Shown here: positions 1 through 12,400 of the stretch, piece after piece
Numbering within the stretch: the first letter of the stretch is position 1
Layout: the number at the start of each line of letters is the position of its first letter
Assembly: GCA_941918925.1 (NCBI GenBank)
Contig: OW799233.1
Coordinates: 171,224,235 to 171,288,234 of the forward strand
Direction: 5' to 3'
Source: Phyto melanocephala
Lineage: Eukaryota; Arthropoda; Insecta; Diptera; Rhinophoridae
DNA length: 64,000 nucleotides
The notes under the pieces: generated by a model
Told to the model about the DNA's origin: nothing
Databases searched by the model: none
The model's input: the letters and a program-made list of their open reading frames with translations, nothing else
Program-made: the position numbers and the translations under genes

Positions 1-824
1 AAAAAGTTTTTTTTTTTAATTTCTGCAAAAAACATTTATTTCCCATCCCTGTATGAATCCAATAAAACACTTTAAGGAGTTATGAAATAAAATTGTATTG
101 TAATGTAAAATTATTTAATGGAACTTATCAAAAACCATATAATCCTGTAAACACATACAACAATAGTGCCAATAGTACATGACAGCAAGGGTTTCGAATT
201 GCACAATTATTTTCATAATACAAACAAGAATCGGTAAACAGGGGATAAATTAGCAAATTCTAAAACGATCATAAAATTTTAAACTCTTATTAGAATTTAT
301 AAAAAATCACAGAAAACACGAATAGATAAGAGTAAAAAGCGATAATAAAGACGACAATATGAACTTATTATCAGTTCATATTATTATAGACCATAAATTG
401 ACCTACTCAACTGTTTATTATTAAATTCAGTCATGTGTTACGATGACACAGAACATATAAATGATAAAACGTGTGGCATTAATTAATTGACCATTGATTG
501 ATTAAAATAAAATTTGGCAATAAGTCAGTTGACCTTCAAGGTCGTGAGATTTCACACCTCTTGATTATTTCATATGGCCAGCATAAAAATAATTTTGATT
601 AATATTTACTTTATTGTGTTATTTTTTTAAAAATTTCTAGTTATCTAGTGTATTTAATATATTACTTTTAGTTTACGATCACCTGAATTATATTTTTTCT
701 TTGTATGTGTGATTATTTTTTGCAAAGGTTACGTAAATTGAGGTTTTATGAATTCACAAATATATGCCTATAAGCAGAAACCGACCGATTTCTGTAAAGT
801 CAACATAATTCAGATGCTAATGCA
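1..824. other. Intronic AT-rich DNA
   Basis: This lies downstream of the last visible exon of the minus-strand PHLDB-like gene, so it is probably intron. I see no exon-like reading frame with splice sites, no terminal repeats and no RNA gene. Confidence 0.5.
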
Positions 825-1455
825 ATGGATACAAGGGTTGTCTTTTATATTTCGAGATCATTAAAAATGGCCATATTGCTTTTCAAAATATTCTTCGTGA
901 AGACCAATACACTTTTGCATATGTGGGAACCAATTTTCAAAGCAATTTCTCAATTCCGATTAAGGTACCTCCAAAACATGCATTTTGAACGCATTCTGAA
1001 TGACTTTGTAGGCTTTTGCTTGATTTGAAAGACTCAAGCTTATACGCGTAAATTTACTATTCGTCACCTGTCACACTGTCATACACTTGGTTGAAGCACC
1101 GCGATCGTATTTTTTTTTTAGAATTTTGAGGCCAATTATTGACACTAGCTTTTATTTGGGCGATTATCAAATTATGTGGGAACAAATGTATTCTCACGAT
1201 AAGTTACATGCCGATCTTGCAGTATCATTTCATGCACAGCATTAAGTTTTTACGAAACACCGGTCGATTTTGGACGACCTTCACGAAACTCGTCGTTGAG
1301 CTAACTATGGTCACGATTGAATTCAGTAAACCATCGATAAGAACTAGTTGTTGTTAGTGCTTCATCGTCTAAAATCCAATTTGTTGATGATTTAATTCAC
1401 GTCGAAAGTTGTAAAAAATAATTGCACGAAAATGTTCACGATTTAATTCCATTTA
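825..1455 (-). mobile_element. Mariner (SETMAR/irritans type) relic
   Basis: Decayed transposase read on the minus strand. It starts near 1452 with MELNREHFRAII, continues about 1357-1139 through RWFTEFNRD, EFREGRPKST and ILQDRHVTYREN in shifting frames, then jumps to the C-terminal end (1028-825; ICKSVLVFTKNILKSN, corresponding to the family's MQKCI..EYFEKQ). The central catalytic DDD region is missing between about 1029 and 1138, so this is an internally deleted, frameshifted copy. Its 5' flank is interrupted by the hAT element that begins at 1502. Family assignment rests on the order of the SETMAR-type motifs. Confidence 0.75.
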
Positions 1456-1501
1456 AATAAGTTTTTTAAGTTACTGTTAACAACACTAATTGCGTTCGTA
1501 C

Positions 1502-2584
1502 TAGGGTGATCGATTATTCGACTTTTTTAAGAAACCGGTTTTCAAATAGTTTGAAATTAAAAATTAAAAAAAAAAACCGGTTGTTATTTTGAAAATTGAG
1601 AAAAAACCGGTTAACCGGTTAGAACATATAAAATATAATATTTAAAGAAAAAATTAAAAAATATTTTAAAAAAAGATTGTAATTAAATTTGTATATAAAT
1701 ATGAAATTTTTACAGTTTATATACGTTTGACTGCACAATTACGCAATAACTGACATGAATGCAGTTGACTAATTTGGTTTTAATTAGTTAAATTTAAGGA
1801 CAAAAGGGACTCTTTGCAAGTAAAATAAATAAATTTAACTAATTAATACATAAATAAATAAGGCTGTTATAAATTTTTGAATCTCCTTCTGTAAATTTTT
1901 TAAATGTTTAATAGATCTTTTAAACTAATATGCACTAACTATTTTGTTTGAAATTATTTCTGTAATTTGAAATACATTTTAAAGGCTAGAGAAAAAATAT
2001 TTAAAATTTCATTTTTAAAATTCTTTCTTATACTCCTGACAGACATACTAATATAAGCATAAACTATTTTGTTCGGTGGTTTAATTGAAACATAAGCTGA
2101 GAGACACTTAATGCCATTATTTGAAATTTGGATCTGGAAGGAGAGATTATTGTTTTTTTTCTTTATTGTAACTACACTTTTTACCTAAAATTGATCGATC
2201 AGCTAAGTTTATGCTCCAATTACCTTTAACTTTTAACGTAAGGTTTATATCCTAAAAAAATAGTATTTAATAAGCTCAATTATTTTTCTTATTTTAAATT
2301 TGTTTTTTAAACAACAAATAAATTTCTTACAATATTATGGTAGAATATTTAATAGTTTTTATTTTCTGATTTTTGGAAACTTCGCGTACTAAATATACTA
2401 TGAAACGATTAGTTACAAAGATATATGAAAATAAACTTAAAAAAAATAAAAAAAAACCGGTTTTTTCGGATAAAAAAACCGGTGTATTCGATTTTCGAAA
2501 AATCAACATTTAGAAAAAACCGCCAGCTGAAAGAGGAAAAAAACCAGGTTCTCCACCGGTTGTGAAACCGAGTCGATCACCCTA
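1502..2584. mobile_element. Non-autonomous hAT element with 8-bp TSD
   Basis: A 1083-bp element bounded by perfect 12-bp inverted ends, TAGGGTGATCGA at the left and TCGATCACCCTA at the right, flanked by an identical 8-bp duplication GTTCGTAC (1494-1501 and 2585-2592). Eight-base duplications and (T/C)AGGG ends are typical of hAT elements. No transposase frame is visible. Both subterminal regions carry repeated AACCGGTT blocks (for example 1541-1618 and 2455-2482), which may be transposase-binding sites (inference). It sits in the 5' part of an older mariner copy. Confidence 0.85.
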
Positions 2585-2592
2585 GTTCGTAC

Positions 2593-3290
2593 GTAAAAAG
2601 ATTCTGTGTACGCATGTTGTCAAAAATTTCAAACTTTTCTATAGGGACGTCACTTGCCAGATTCCACCACTGTAGTTGCCCAATAACTAGATGTAAAAGA
2701 CAACTCCGATATATGGGCTTTTCATTAAAGCTGGTAATGTTTTTAAAATATAATTATACAGATTTAATTCCCTCTAGATTCGGACCCACTTTGAGGTCAT
2801 ATTCTTGTAATAGACTTATACACTTTTCATAATATATAGTTCTAATTATAATAGTAATAATAATATGGAATAATATAATATTTTTAAATATCTTATTATT
2901 TAAATTTTGTTTGCCATTTTGTGTATAAAAACAATAGCGGTATTCGTCAAATCTGCTAAATGCCTTTTTAGTTTTTAACCTATTTTTGGTATCATTTTAA
3001 AAACATAATTTAATATAAATTTACAAGGTTCCTTGCGTTTAATAAGTTGCTAAATGTAAAAAAATTTAAGGGTTGCTAAAAAAAGTAGTTTCAACGAATA
3101 TCCCTAGAATTTGTATAACCGAATATTTATACTTATGTTTTCAACGAAAATGGCTAATACTGTTGCAAATTATTTGCTATTTAATTGATCGTAAATGGTG
3201 CATTGTTTACAAAAACGTATTTTATTTTTGGACATTTGTTTTGGTAAAAAAAAGAAATATTTTTGTTCTAGTTTTTCATTTGCTGCTTAC
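2593..3290. other. Intronic AT-rich DNA
   Basis: Follows the last visible exon on the minus strand. The first bases may be the rest of the mariner 5' flank displaced by the hAT insertion. Nothing else is recognisable. Confidence 0.45.
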
Positions 3291-3459
3291 CTGATCGTCA
3301 TCGTGTTTCGTTGTAGAATTTTGACAATTCTTTCTAGTGATCAACAATTTTTCAACATTCGGGTGATTCTCTTTGTCCATTAGTGGGTGTTCTTGTTGTT
3401 TTTGTTTGTTTTCTGCTGATCGTTGTGTTGATAGAGATTCACTTTGAGTGTTAATGCCA
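3291..3459 (-). CDS. PHLDB-like gene, exon 6 (last in window)
   Basis: A 169-nt exon bounded by acceptor TTTAATTTTCAG and donor CAG|GTAAGCAG. It needs two bases from the preceding exon, which is exactly what exon 5 supplies (GA|T gives Asp), and it ends in phase 0 after DDDQ. It encodes about residues 1008-1064, a hydrophilic linker (GINTQSESLSTQRSAENKQ and so on) with no recognisable domain. The call rests on splice signals and phase, not on homology, so it is less secure than exons 1-5. The next exon must lie beyond the left edge. Confidence 0.68.
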
Positions 3460-6400
3460 CTGAAAATTAAATGCAATAAGAAAAAATTTATGAATATATT
3501 TTTATAATTTTATAAATAGAAATTATAATTAGTTTTAGTGTAATAATAATATTTAAGCCTACCAGCAAAGTACTGAAGTCAATTTATCCATAACTATTTA
3601 TTTATTTAACGAAATCCCGAATTATTAAATAAAAATAGAAATTAAATGAACATGTCACTTGTTGAAAAACCGACTAAAGGTAGTAAGTCCGTAACAAAAA
3701 GAACTCATCTAGAAATCAAACGATTCATATATAATATATATATATTTAATTGTATGAAAACTGCTCTAGGTTTGTATATTGTTTTGTGTATGAGTAATAA
3801 TGTTTTCAGAAGAGAGTATGGTGACAACTGTTGACGCTATTGACCAACAAAGTATAGGAGGGTGGGTAAGAATATACTAATTCTGCCGATATAAATTTGA
3901 GCACTTAAAGAACTGTTCATTTGAAATATGGATTACTTTTAATGGAAAATATATAAAATATCTAGTTTAATAAAAACAATTAAAAAATATTTCTAAATAC
4001 TTGGTTTACACGGAGCAGTGCAAAGTCTTTCTATTTATCTTTCTACTCTCGCCTATAAATAAAAGAGTTAAGCAACTTAAATTTTACCGTGTGATCCCGG
4101 TCTTACGAATTTAAATGTCACACAATCTAATTTATTTAAGAGCAGCATTTTTTTTATTTTTACTTTTGCAAAGCTTTTCTCATTTTTAATAAAACAGGCA
4201 TACCTTTTTAATTTAATTTTTATAGTGGAGATGGTTTTACGGATCAAGTCATTAGAATAATTGTATCTACATGCCACTTAGTCGTCGTAAATAGTGGCAA
4301 GTAATCACATTTTGCCAAAATCGTACTAGAGACGTAAAATATCTAATAAGTAGCAACAATCGTTATTTTATTATTATTTTTTCTATGTAAATTTGAGATG
4401 ATAACGAACAGTATTTAACGGAAAGACAACTCTTTTATACCCAACTACAAACTTTTGTGGTCAAAATTGTTTATATAAAATATATCAAATTATTTTGTAA
4501 TATATCAATTTTAGTTAATTAATATAACAATTCTTTATCGAATGTAAAATAAAATTTGGAAAAACATAACAATAATGTTAAAGACCTCTTTTAAAGCTTA
4601 CGGAATTTCAAGTGTTATAATAGGGTGGAAATACGAAGTTTCAGATTTTCAGAGATTTTTGAGGATTTTCAGAGTACATCAATTTGATTTTAGATGGACG
4701 CGTTGGACTTCTCATTGTATCTCTTAAAAACAGCAGCTAGGGTCATTTTTCTCTTTTTGCGCGCTGAAGTACGTGGTGCATGAGTTCATAGATCTGTCTC
4801 ATTTTGCTTACATGATGATAGACCTTTCGTTTTCCTTCTTTTACTCAAGTGATTTACTAATATGGCAATTATTGCCGACCAGCCTCTAAAGAGCTTGCGA
4901 CTGTTAGCATTTAATATGTTTTGAACATTTCTTCAGATGCAAGCCACTTGCTATTTCGGGACTGAAACTATTTAAAGCAACAGTGGCTTTACCACTACTT
5001 CTGTTCCAACAAATATTCGTATTTTAACTTCTAAATATTTAATGTAATCTTCAAAAAGGTATTTTTCTCCATTTGTTTTTTTAACATAAACGAAAAGAGA
5101 TTTTTTCTTCACTTCTGTCTAAATGTATGTTAAAATCAGTTTTTTAAGCCCCCGACATGGCCAAGACGTGTATGGCATCAAAATATCAGAGCAGATTCGG
5201 GAGCAGATCGGTATTGAGAGACAGCAAAATAACTTTCTAAGACATGAAATGGCTTGACCAGTAAAATGCAGTTAATTATGAAAAATTAAAAGCCAAACTT
5301 GGGGTTCTAAATTAATTGGCAAATATAAGACTTAAATAGAAGATACGGCTTTATTCCCTTCAACCCACACAATATTGGTATCAATTTAAAGGGCTTGACC
5401 AGTAGATTTCAGAAAACTATTAAAAGCTGGAAAAATCTAAGATGGCATCTGAAACAAAATGGCGGATTTTTTTTACCACATCAATATTGGCATCAAATGT
5501 AAGAATTTAAAAACAAAGATGGTGTCGGAAATAATAAAGAGAATGCTTTTAATATAAATACTGAAATCTAGGCTAAGCTACATTGTGTTCATTATACCTA
5601 TGTACATGATGGTGAAGGGTATTATCAGATTTGGCCCAGTTGAATATAGCAGTCTTACTTGTTTTTTATAAACCTTTAGACAATTTAAGATTTTTCTCTA
5701 CCTATCAAATATTTTTAAGTTCAATACGATTATCGATAAAAATATAATAAAATTACTTTTTCATAATTGCTAAAACACTGTTTGCCCAAACAACTAAAAT
5801 GCCCTGCTCACACTGAATTCTCTAACAATATGAAAAAGTTTTGTGTTTGTCACTTTATACATTAAAAATGCATGAGGGTAAATAAAAAAAAATAAAAAAT
5901 ATTTTATCGATTTGAGGTATTTTTAATCACATTATAATATTCCAAATTCTAAACGAACAGTTCCTTAGTTTTGTGTACATTTTTCGTTGTTTTTGTTATT
6001 TTTATAACTGATAACAGTATTCCACCTCTTATCATATAAAAAACTTTTTATTAAAATGTGTTTTTTTATTTATTAGTACATTTTGTTTTTAATAAAAAAA
6101 GATCTTTGATATCGGTAAATAAGCTTGAAACAGAAATAAAAATTTTTTGGTTGTCTGGTATTAATTGAAATTTTTCTTTTGAATTTTAGTTTTTAACTTT
6201 TTTGTATTTAAATTGCAAATGACAACACGTATTTTATGCACGTGATTATTTATTTTTTTATTAATAAATGTATATTTTTTCTTTTTTCAAACTTCACTCC
6301 TCTACGTATCAAAAAATATTGAACATTGATTAAAAAACTTCAACTTTGTTTTACCAACAAACAACTTGAATCCAACTGTTTCTCTCTCATTTTTATTGGA

Positions 6401-9400
6401 AGCTTCATTATAGAGAATATGACAATAACCAGTGTTGTCAGATTTGTTCCTTTTTTTTTTTGCAAATTTTTAGCAGTTACAGTTAAAGAAACATTATTAG
6501 AGAATTGCTAGATGATATTATTTTAATATGTTTTACAGAACAAATCGGTGCTTAATAAAATTTTACACATGAAAATGTAAAAAATTTGATTTATGTTTTT
6601 AATTTTTTTTAACTATTGTTATAGTTATTTTAAAGCATGTTATGCTCATATTATATTATAATGTAACCAGTGTTGCCCGCTCTTGGAAACCAAACAAAGC
6701 TAAAATCCATACAAAAAAGAGCTAAAAAATGGCTAAAAAGATTCTTAAAAGAGACTAACAATTTCAAAGCAGATTTTATTGAAAACAATACATTTTTAGT
6801 TAGTTTTAGTTTTTTACCTCCACTTAGAAGATTATGACAGCAGAAAATGTGGTAAGTTCAAAAAGTAAAAAAATCTATTTTTTTACTTTTTCCTCACCTA
6901 AACAATATTAGCAATAAAAAATAAAAAAATACTATATACAGTGCAACCTCGCTTAACGCAACTAATAGAAATTTTTGACGTTGCGAAAACTGAGGTTGTT
7001 GCGATAACCGAGTCTTAATTTTTTAGGACACAAATTCTCTTTTATGGCTTAATATGGCATTATAAACCATTTGTACAAATCCTTTTCCATTTTTTGATAT
7101 TCACAAGCTCTTATTGTAACACGCTTGCCTCATCCAAATTCAGCATTTGCAACGAATTTTTTCAATGCAGCTTCATTTTTTTTTAATTCTTGATATTGTT
7201 GATTTGTGCTCTTTATTATCATCGCAAAGCACTTTTACATATATGCCCCTTTCAAGCTTATTACGAATATCACTTTTTGCTCAATTGAAAGTTTTACAAA
7301 TTTTGTAGTCACCGGTATTTTATTCAATGTAAATAAAACAACCATTCACGAAAAGAGATTCTTTCAACTGAGTACATACATATCTACAAAAAACAAGTGA
7401 AAAACGCATATTTCAGTATTCTTGGAATAGCGGTAAATCTAAAAAACATGTAAATAAAAATGACATATTGATCATATAAGGAGAAAAGTTGCGATAACTG
7501 AAGTTTTCTTTTAAGTTGCGTTAACTGCGTCAACAATTTAAAAAATTTACGAGTTGCAATAATCGAGAAGTTGCGCTTATAGAGGGTTGCGTCAGGCGAG
7601 GTAGCACTGTATTTAGGTTAGGTTGAAAAGGAGGGGCACTAAAAGCCCAAACCCATGACAGGTATACACTTATGCCCAGTTTGCATGTTGTGCGCTCCAT
7701 ATGGAAAACGGAATTCCCAAACAAAAACCATAAACATAATTCCCCATAAATAACGGACTAGTTCAAGAATCCAGTCCCTCAATGTTACTCCTTATGGATC
7801 TCCAGTTCGAGATCCCCAGGTATTTCAAGTTCGGCATAGTATCCACTGTTAAATTTTCGCGTCTAATATGCCTAAACGCAGGACAATGCCAGTGGTAGTG
7901 TACCAAAGTCTCATCCTCTTCCTCGCATACTCTACATTTCGTTTCCCCAGACAATTTCATGTGAGATAGATGGGTTCTCAACTCCGTATGACCTGTAATT
8001 ATATTGGTTAGTCTACTCAGTCTCAGAATCTCCTTTGATTTCCCAAGATTTGGGTCACCCCATAGTATTCTTGTCACCTTACCGACATCAGTTCTTTGCT
8101 ATTTTCTGACATGTTTCTCCATCGCCCAACATTTAAGTTCATCCTTTAATCGTTTAAAGGGTTTAGCATTCTCCAAAGTTATAGTACTCAGAAGAGCTCC
8201 CATTTTGGATAATTTGTCGGCTTTCTCGTTACCGATCAGCCCGTGATGGCTTGGTATCCATATTATCTCCAGATGTTCACAATTTGCATATAAATTTATC
8301 TCTCTCTTGCATTGCAGGACGTTCCGGGATTCAACTTTATCCTTTCTTGTCTTAATCACTGATTGGCTATCGGTAAAGATACGAATCGGGGCTTCGCTAT
8401 TCGTTTCCTTTATCCATTTAATTCCTTCCGTAATCGCCATGATCTCAGCCTGGAATTTGGTATTGTGATCTGGTAGACGGAAGTATTTGCTTATATTTCG
8501 GCTTATGTCGTATAAGCCCATTCCAGTTTGGTCACCAATCTTTGAACCGTCTGTATAAAGATCGAATCCATGGGTGTTTCCCAACCTGATTATTTCATCC
8601 CATTCTCCCTCTTCTGGTATTATGGTGATGCGATTAGTATTCTCATATCTCATCGGGATTTTATCACATGTTACTTCCGTAATATTTCCCATCGGTAAGC
8701 TATCCGTTATTCTTTGGTATCTGGTCTTATGTTCTCTTATAAGCCATTTATCTATTGCCATTAATCTTGTAGCAGCTAAGGCCGCTTCATTCACTGTATT
8801 TAAATCTAGAAACTTTGGCAATATTTGCGGTATTTTGGCGATATTATTCAGAAAATTACCCCTACGTAAGCTAAAAATAACTCGAAACACTGGCTACAAG
8901 AATTGTTAAAAAATATTTGTATACCCTACATCATAAGTGGCATAATATACATATGTACATATACATCAGATTTTTCGTTTCGTTTATGATTTTCTCTAAT
9001 TTTTGTAAAAAAAAAAATACATTTGATGAATCGATTTTTTATATAAAATAATTTGAATTGCAGTTATGTCAGCCAAATATTTCTTAAATTAAAAATTTTC
9101 TCAAATAGCATCAAGACTTTTACTGCTTAGAATTGATGGTCTTAATATTACAATTATGTATTATATCGAATTTAAATGAACCAAATCTAACTGGAATACA
9201 ATATTTCTTACAGTACGAATTGTATTAATATACATAATTTTGATTTTTCTTACAAAATATGAATTTCACTTTTCATTCCATATATTTTACATCGATCAAA
9301 ATATTTAGGGTATTTAAGATTCGTCAAACATTCGTCTCTGCAGTTAATTTTTATCTTAATCTCAAACACGCATCACATAACAATCATGGTATTTGTTTAC

Positions 9401-12400
9401 ATTTTTCTATATATATATTTGTTGTTGTTGTTGCTGTTATTTTCATTATTAAAAACAGTGCTTAATAAACATTGCTAATTAAAGCCAGACTATAGCTGTA
9501 TTTATTATGTTATAAAGATCATTTTCTTACAGAAACACAAAAACAATGTCGGCATAATTATTCGTTTTATGTTCATTTGCTTTTAACTTATTGATGTCAT
9601 CTAAATTCAGCTTGTGTTGCCTAACAAATTCTTTGGCTAGTAATTGAAAATTTAAATGTATGTATATTCCGACAGATTCATTAGATAAGTTTTTATTTTT
9701 TTTATTAGTAAATATTCCTATAAGATCATTTTTTTTTTAGAAAATATACAATCATTGAAATATAAAAACTAAATTTACCAGCTACGAATTTAAATGTGGC
9801 AGATCACGCACCTTAAAATTTATAAATAATAAAATTATATTCATATGTATGTGTTTAAAAAAAGTTCTTTTCCAGTAATGGCAACTTTTTTGCAAAAAAT
9901 CCCGCTAAAAATGGCCTAAAAAACGCTAAAAATAACTAGATTTTTTACTAAACTAAAATTTTAGCGATAAGTCGCTAAAATTCGTCAGATATGTATTTAA
10001 AAATTTGCTTAAAATTTTTAGAGATAATGAAAGACAAACAGGCGAAATTTGATGCAGGCGAATAAACAGGTACAGTGTGAGGTTCATTCCGTTTGTAACA
10101 CATCAAAATATCCATTTTATACCCATAAAGTACACTCATACCCCGGTGTGCGTCGCTAATTGGGACCAGAAAAAAGAGACGCAATTTGTATTTTTAATAG
10201 AAAATAAATTAAAAAGTAAAAGTCTATCAGCGTCTCTGGAACAAATGTGCTTCATTGTAGAAGGGGCTAATCCCAAGTTTCTTCCAGCATCGACAGTTTT
10301 CTCCCTGATTTAAAACGCTTTAAAATATCCAGTTTTTGTTCTAAGCTTATTTGCTTTCTTTTTTGACTCATGTCTGCAAAATATTAAGCTTAAACTTCAC
10401 TTCACCAAATGTAATTTAAAACTACCACCGAAGACAAACTTGAAGACAATTTTCACATACAAATTTACATTAGACTTAGACGGGAAATCCCCTTTTTCTA
10501 TTTTGGCTTTTTACAAACATTTTCAAATTAACAACGCAAATCGAAGCACTAACGATGCAACTTTGAAGCCATGCGACGCAAACAGAAGCAAAAACGATGC
10601 AACATCGAAATCACGGAAATTTTAAAAAGACGCAACAAACCGGGGTATGAATGTATATATTTTCTGAGCCCTGGTTTCATTTTAAAACGATAAAGTTAGG
10701 GAATGAAATTTCTAATACATCAGAAATGTTTGGTATTGAAAATGGGCTAAATCGGTATATAAGTAAGAGAGCTATAGCTTGTTATGCAAAAATAGGTTTA
10801 AAAAAATGCCTTTCTTACATTGACTAAAATGCGATTGCGTCTAAACGCAACAACGCAGACCGATAAAAATCCACAAGTATATACCTTGAGTAAAAATAAT
10901 ATTTTAATTGCTTAAGTCCATACATTTCAAAAGGAGTTATAGATCAAAATGTACGAAGATTTATACCGCACAGTGTCTTTTCGGTCTATTTAATATTTAA
11001 AAAGTAAAAAACAGACAAATTTGCAAACATAGTTATTTAGTTAATAGATTTGTAGTAACGGAAAATTAAGGTGACACGCTCACTTTTACGTCAACCTCCC
11101 ATATAACGCTTGCCTTAAATTCATTTAATTTCTCTATCGACAAAGAATTTGGAAGAGTAAAGGACTCTATATTGATATATTTAAGTAAGGTTTATTAGCG
11201 GAAATCACTTTGACATGCCTACTTTAATGCCCACTTCTCACAAATTCCACTATAAATTAAATTTAAAAGTTTATAAAACCGTCAGAATTAGAGCTATTTA
11301 TAATAAAGAAATTTCGCTTATATGTCTATACAAATGGCAAATGTAACTAAGACAGCAAATGCTTACTTTAACGCCTACGTCCCATAGAACGCTTTATCTT
11401 AAATTCATACAATTTTTCTATGGACAAAGATTTTGGAATAATAAAAAACTTTATACTGAAACATTAAACTTATTTCATTAGCAGAAATTAATTTGACACG
11501 CCTACTATAACACCCACTTCTAACATGAATTAACATTAAAGAAATTAAAAAACCCATATGAATGACAATGATATATCGCTTATATAGCTTTCCGGTTGAT
11601 GTTATTATAATGCCAGAAAATGAAGGTGAAACTCATAATATATATCACATTTTTTTATTCTGATTTTATTTGTATAGAGTTTTAGTTCCACTTACATGAC
11701 ATACAGCTTTAGAGGTAAAAAAATGTCAAAAAGAATCGCTATATATACCGTTATATCTTAATTTTCCTTCTCAAAACTTGCCTTGAAATCACTAGATTTG
11801 ACGAATAAATACAAGTATTAAATTGGAAATACGTTTTTATCTTATCACTTCCTGTAAAGCTATTCAAAACAGTTGAAAATTCGCCTGATGCAATGGTGTT
11901 ATTATAGGCTTATGTCGACTTAAGTTATTCTTTGCAGAATAATAAAAAAACTAAAAAAAAATGTAACGAGAAAAACTAAATTAATCTGTAAATAAATTAC
12001 TACTGTAACACATGACTTCGAAAGTAAAAGAGTAGTTAAATAAGCGAAGTTTCGATTGAAAAGTTTAGACTCTCGCCCATAGTTGTTCTAGTCTTTTTTA
12101 TACCTCAAAAAGTATTGCATCTCGAAGCTTTTAAATAAAAAAGATTTTTTTTTTAAACAGAGTTTTAATTTTTTACTCATACATCCACCTTTATATATCG
12201 CGCACCACCCTATTTATGTAGTGCATCTGATTGTAAATGATATATTTCATTTCTAAGTTTTGTTGCTATTGAAACCTATTGTATGTATAACCATGGTAGC
12301 TGAAGCTGCTTGTAGCTAACGTGACGAAATATATATGAGGTAAGCAATTATTACATCATCGATGGTTACATCACTATACAAAAAATATAAAGATGTAATA

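Noticed and set aside
8574..8909. 111-codon plus-strand frame and 8004-8246 opposite the retroelement
   Set aside because: Both are antisense to the RNase H segment, which carries recognisable motifs on the minus strand.
9975..10184. 69-codon minus-strand frame
   Set aside because: Spans the candidate MITE boundary and has no homology.
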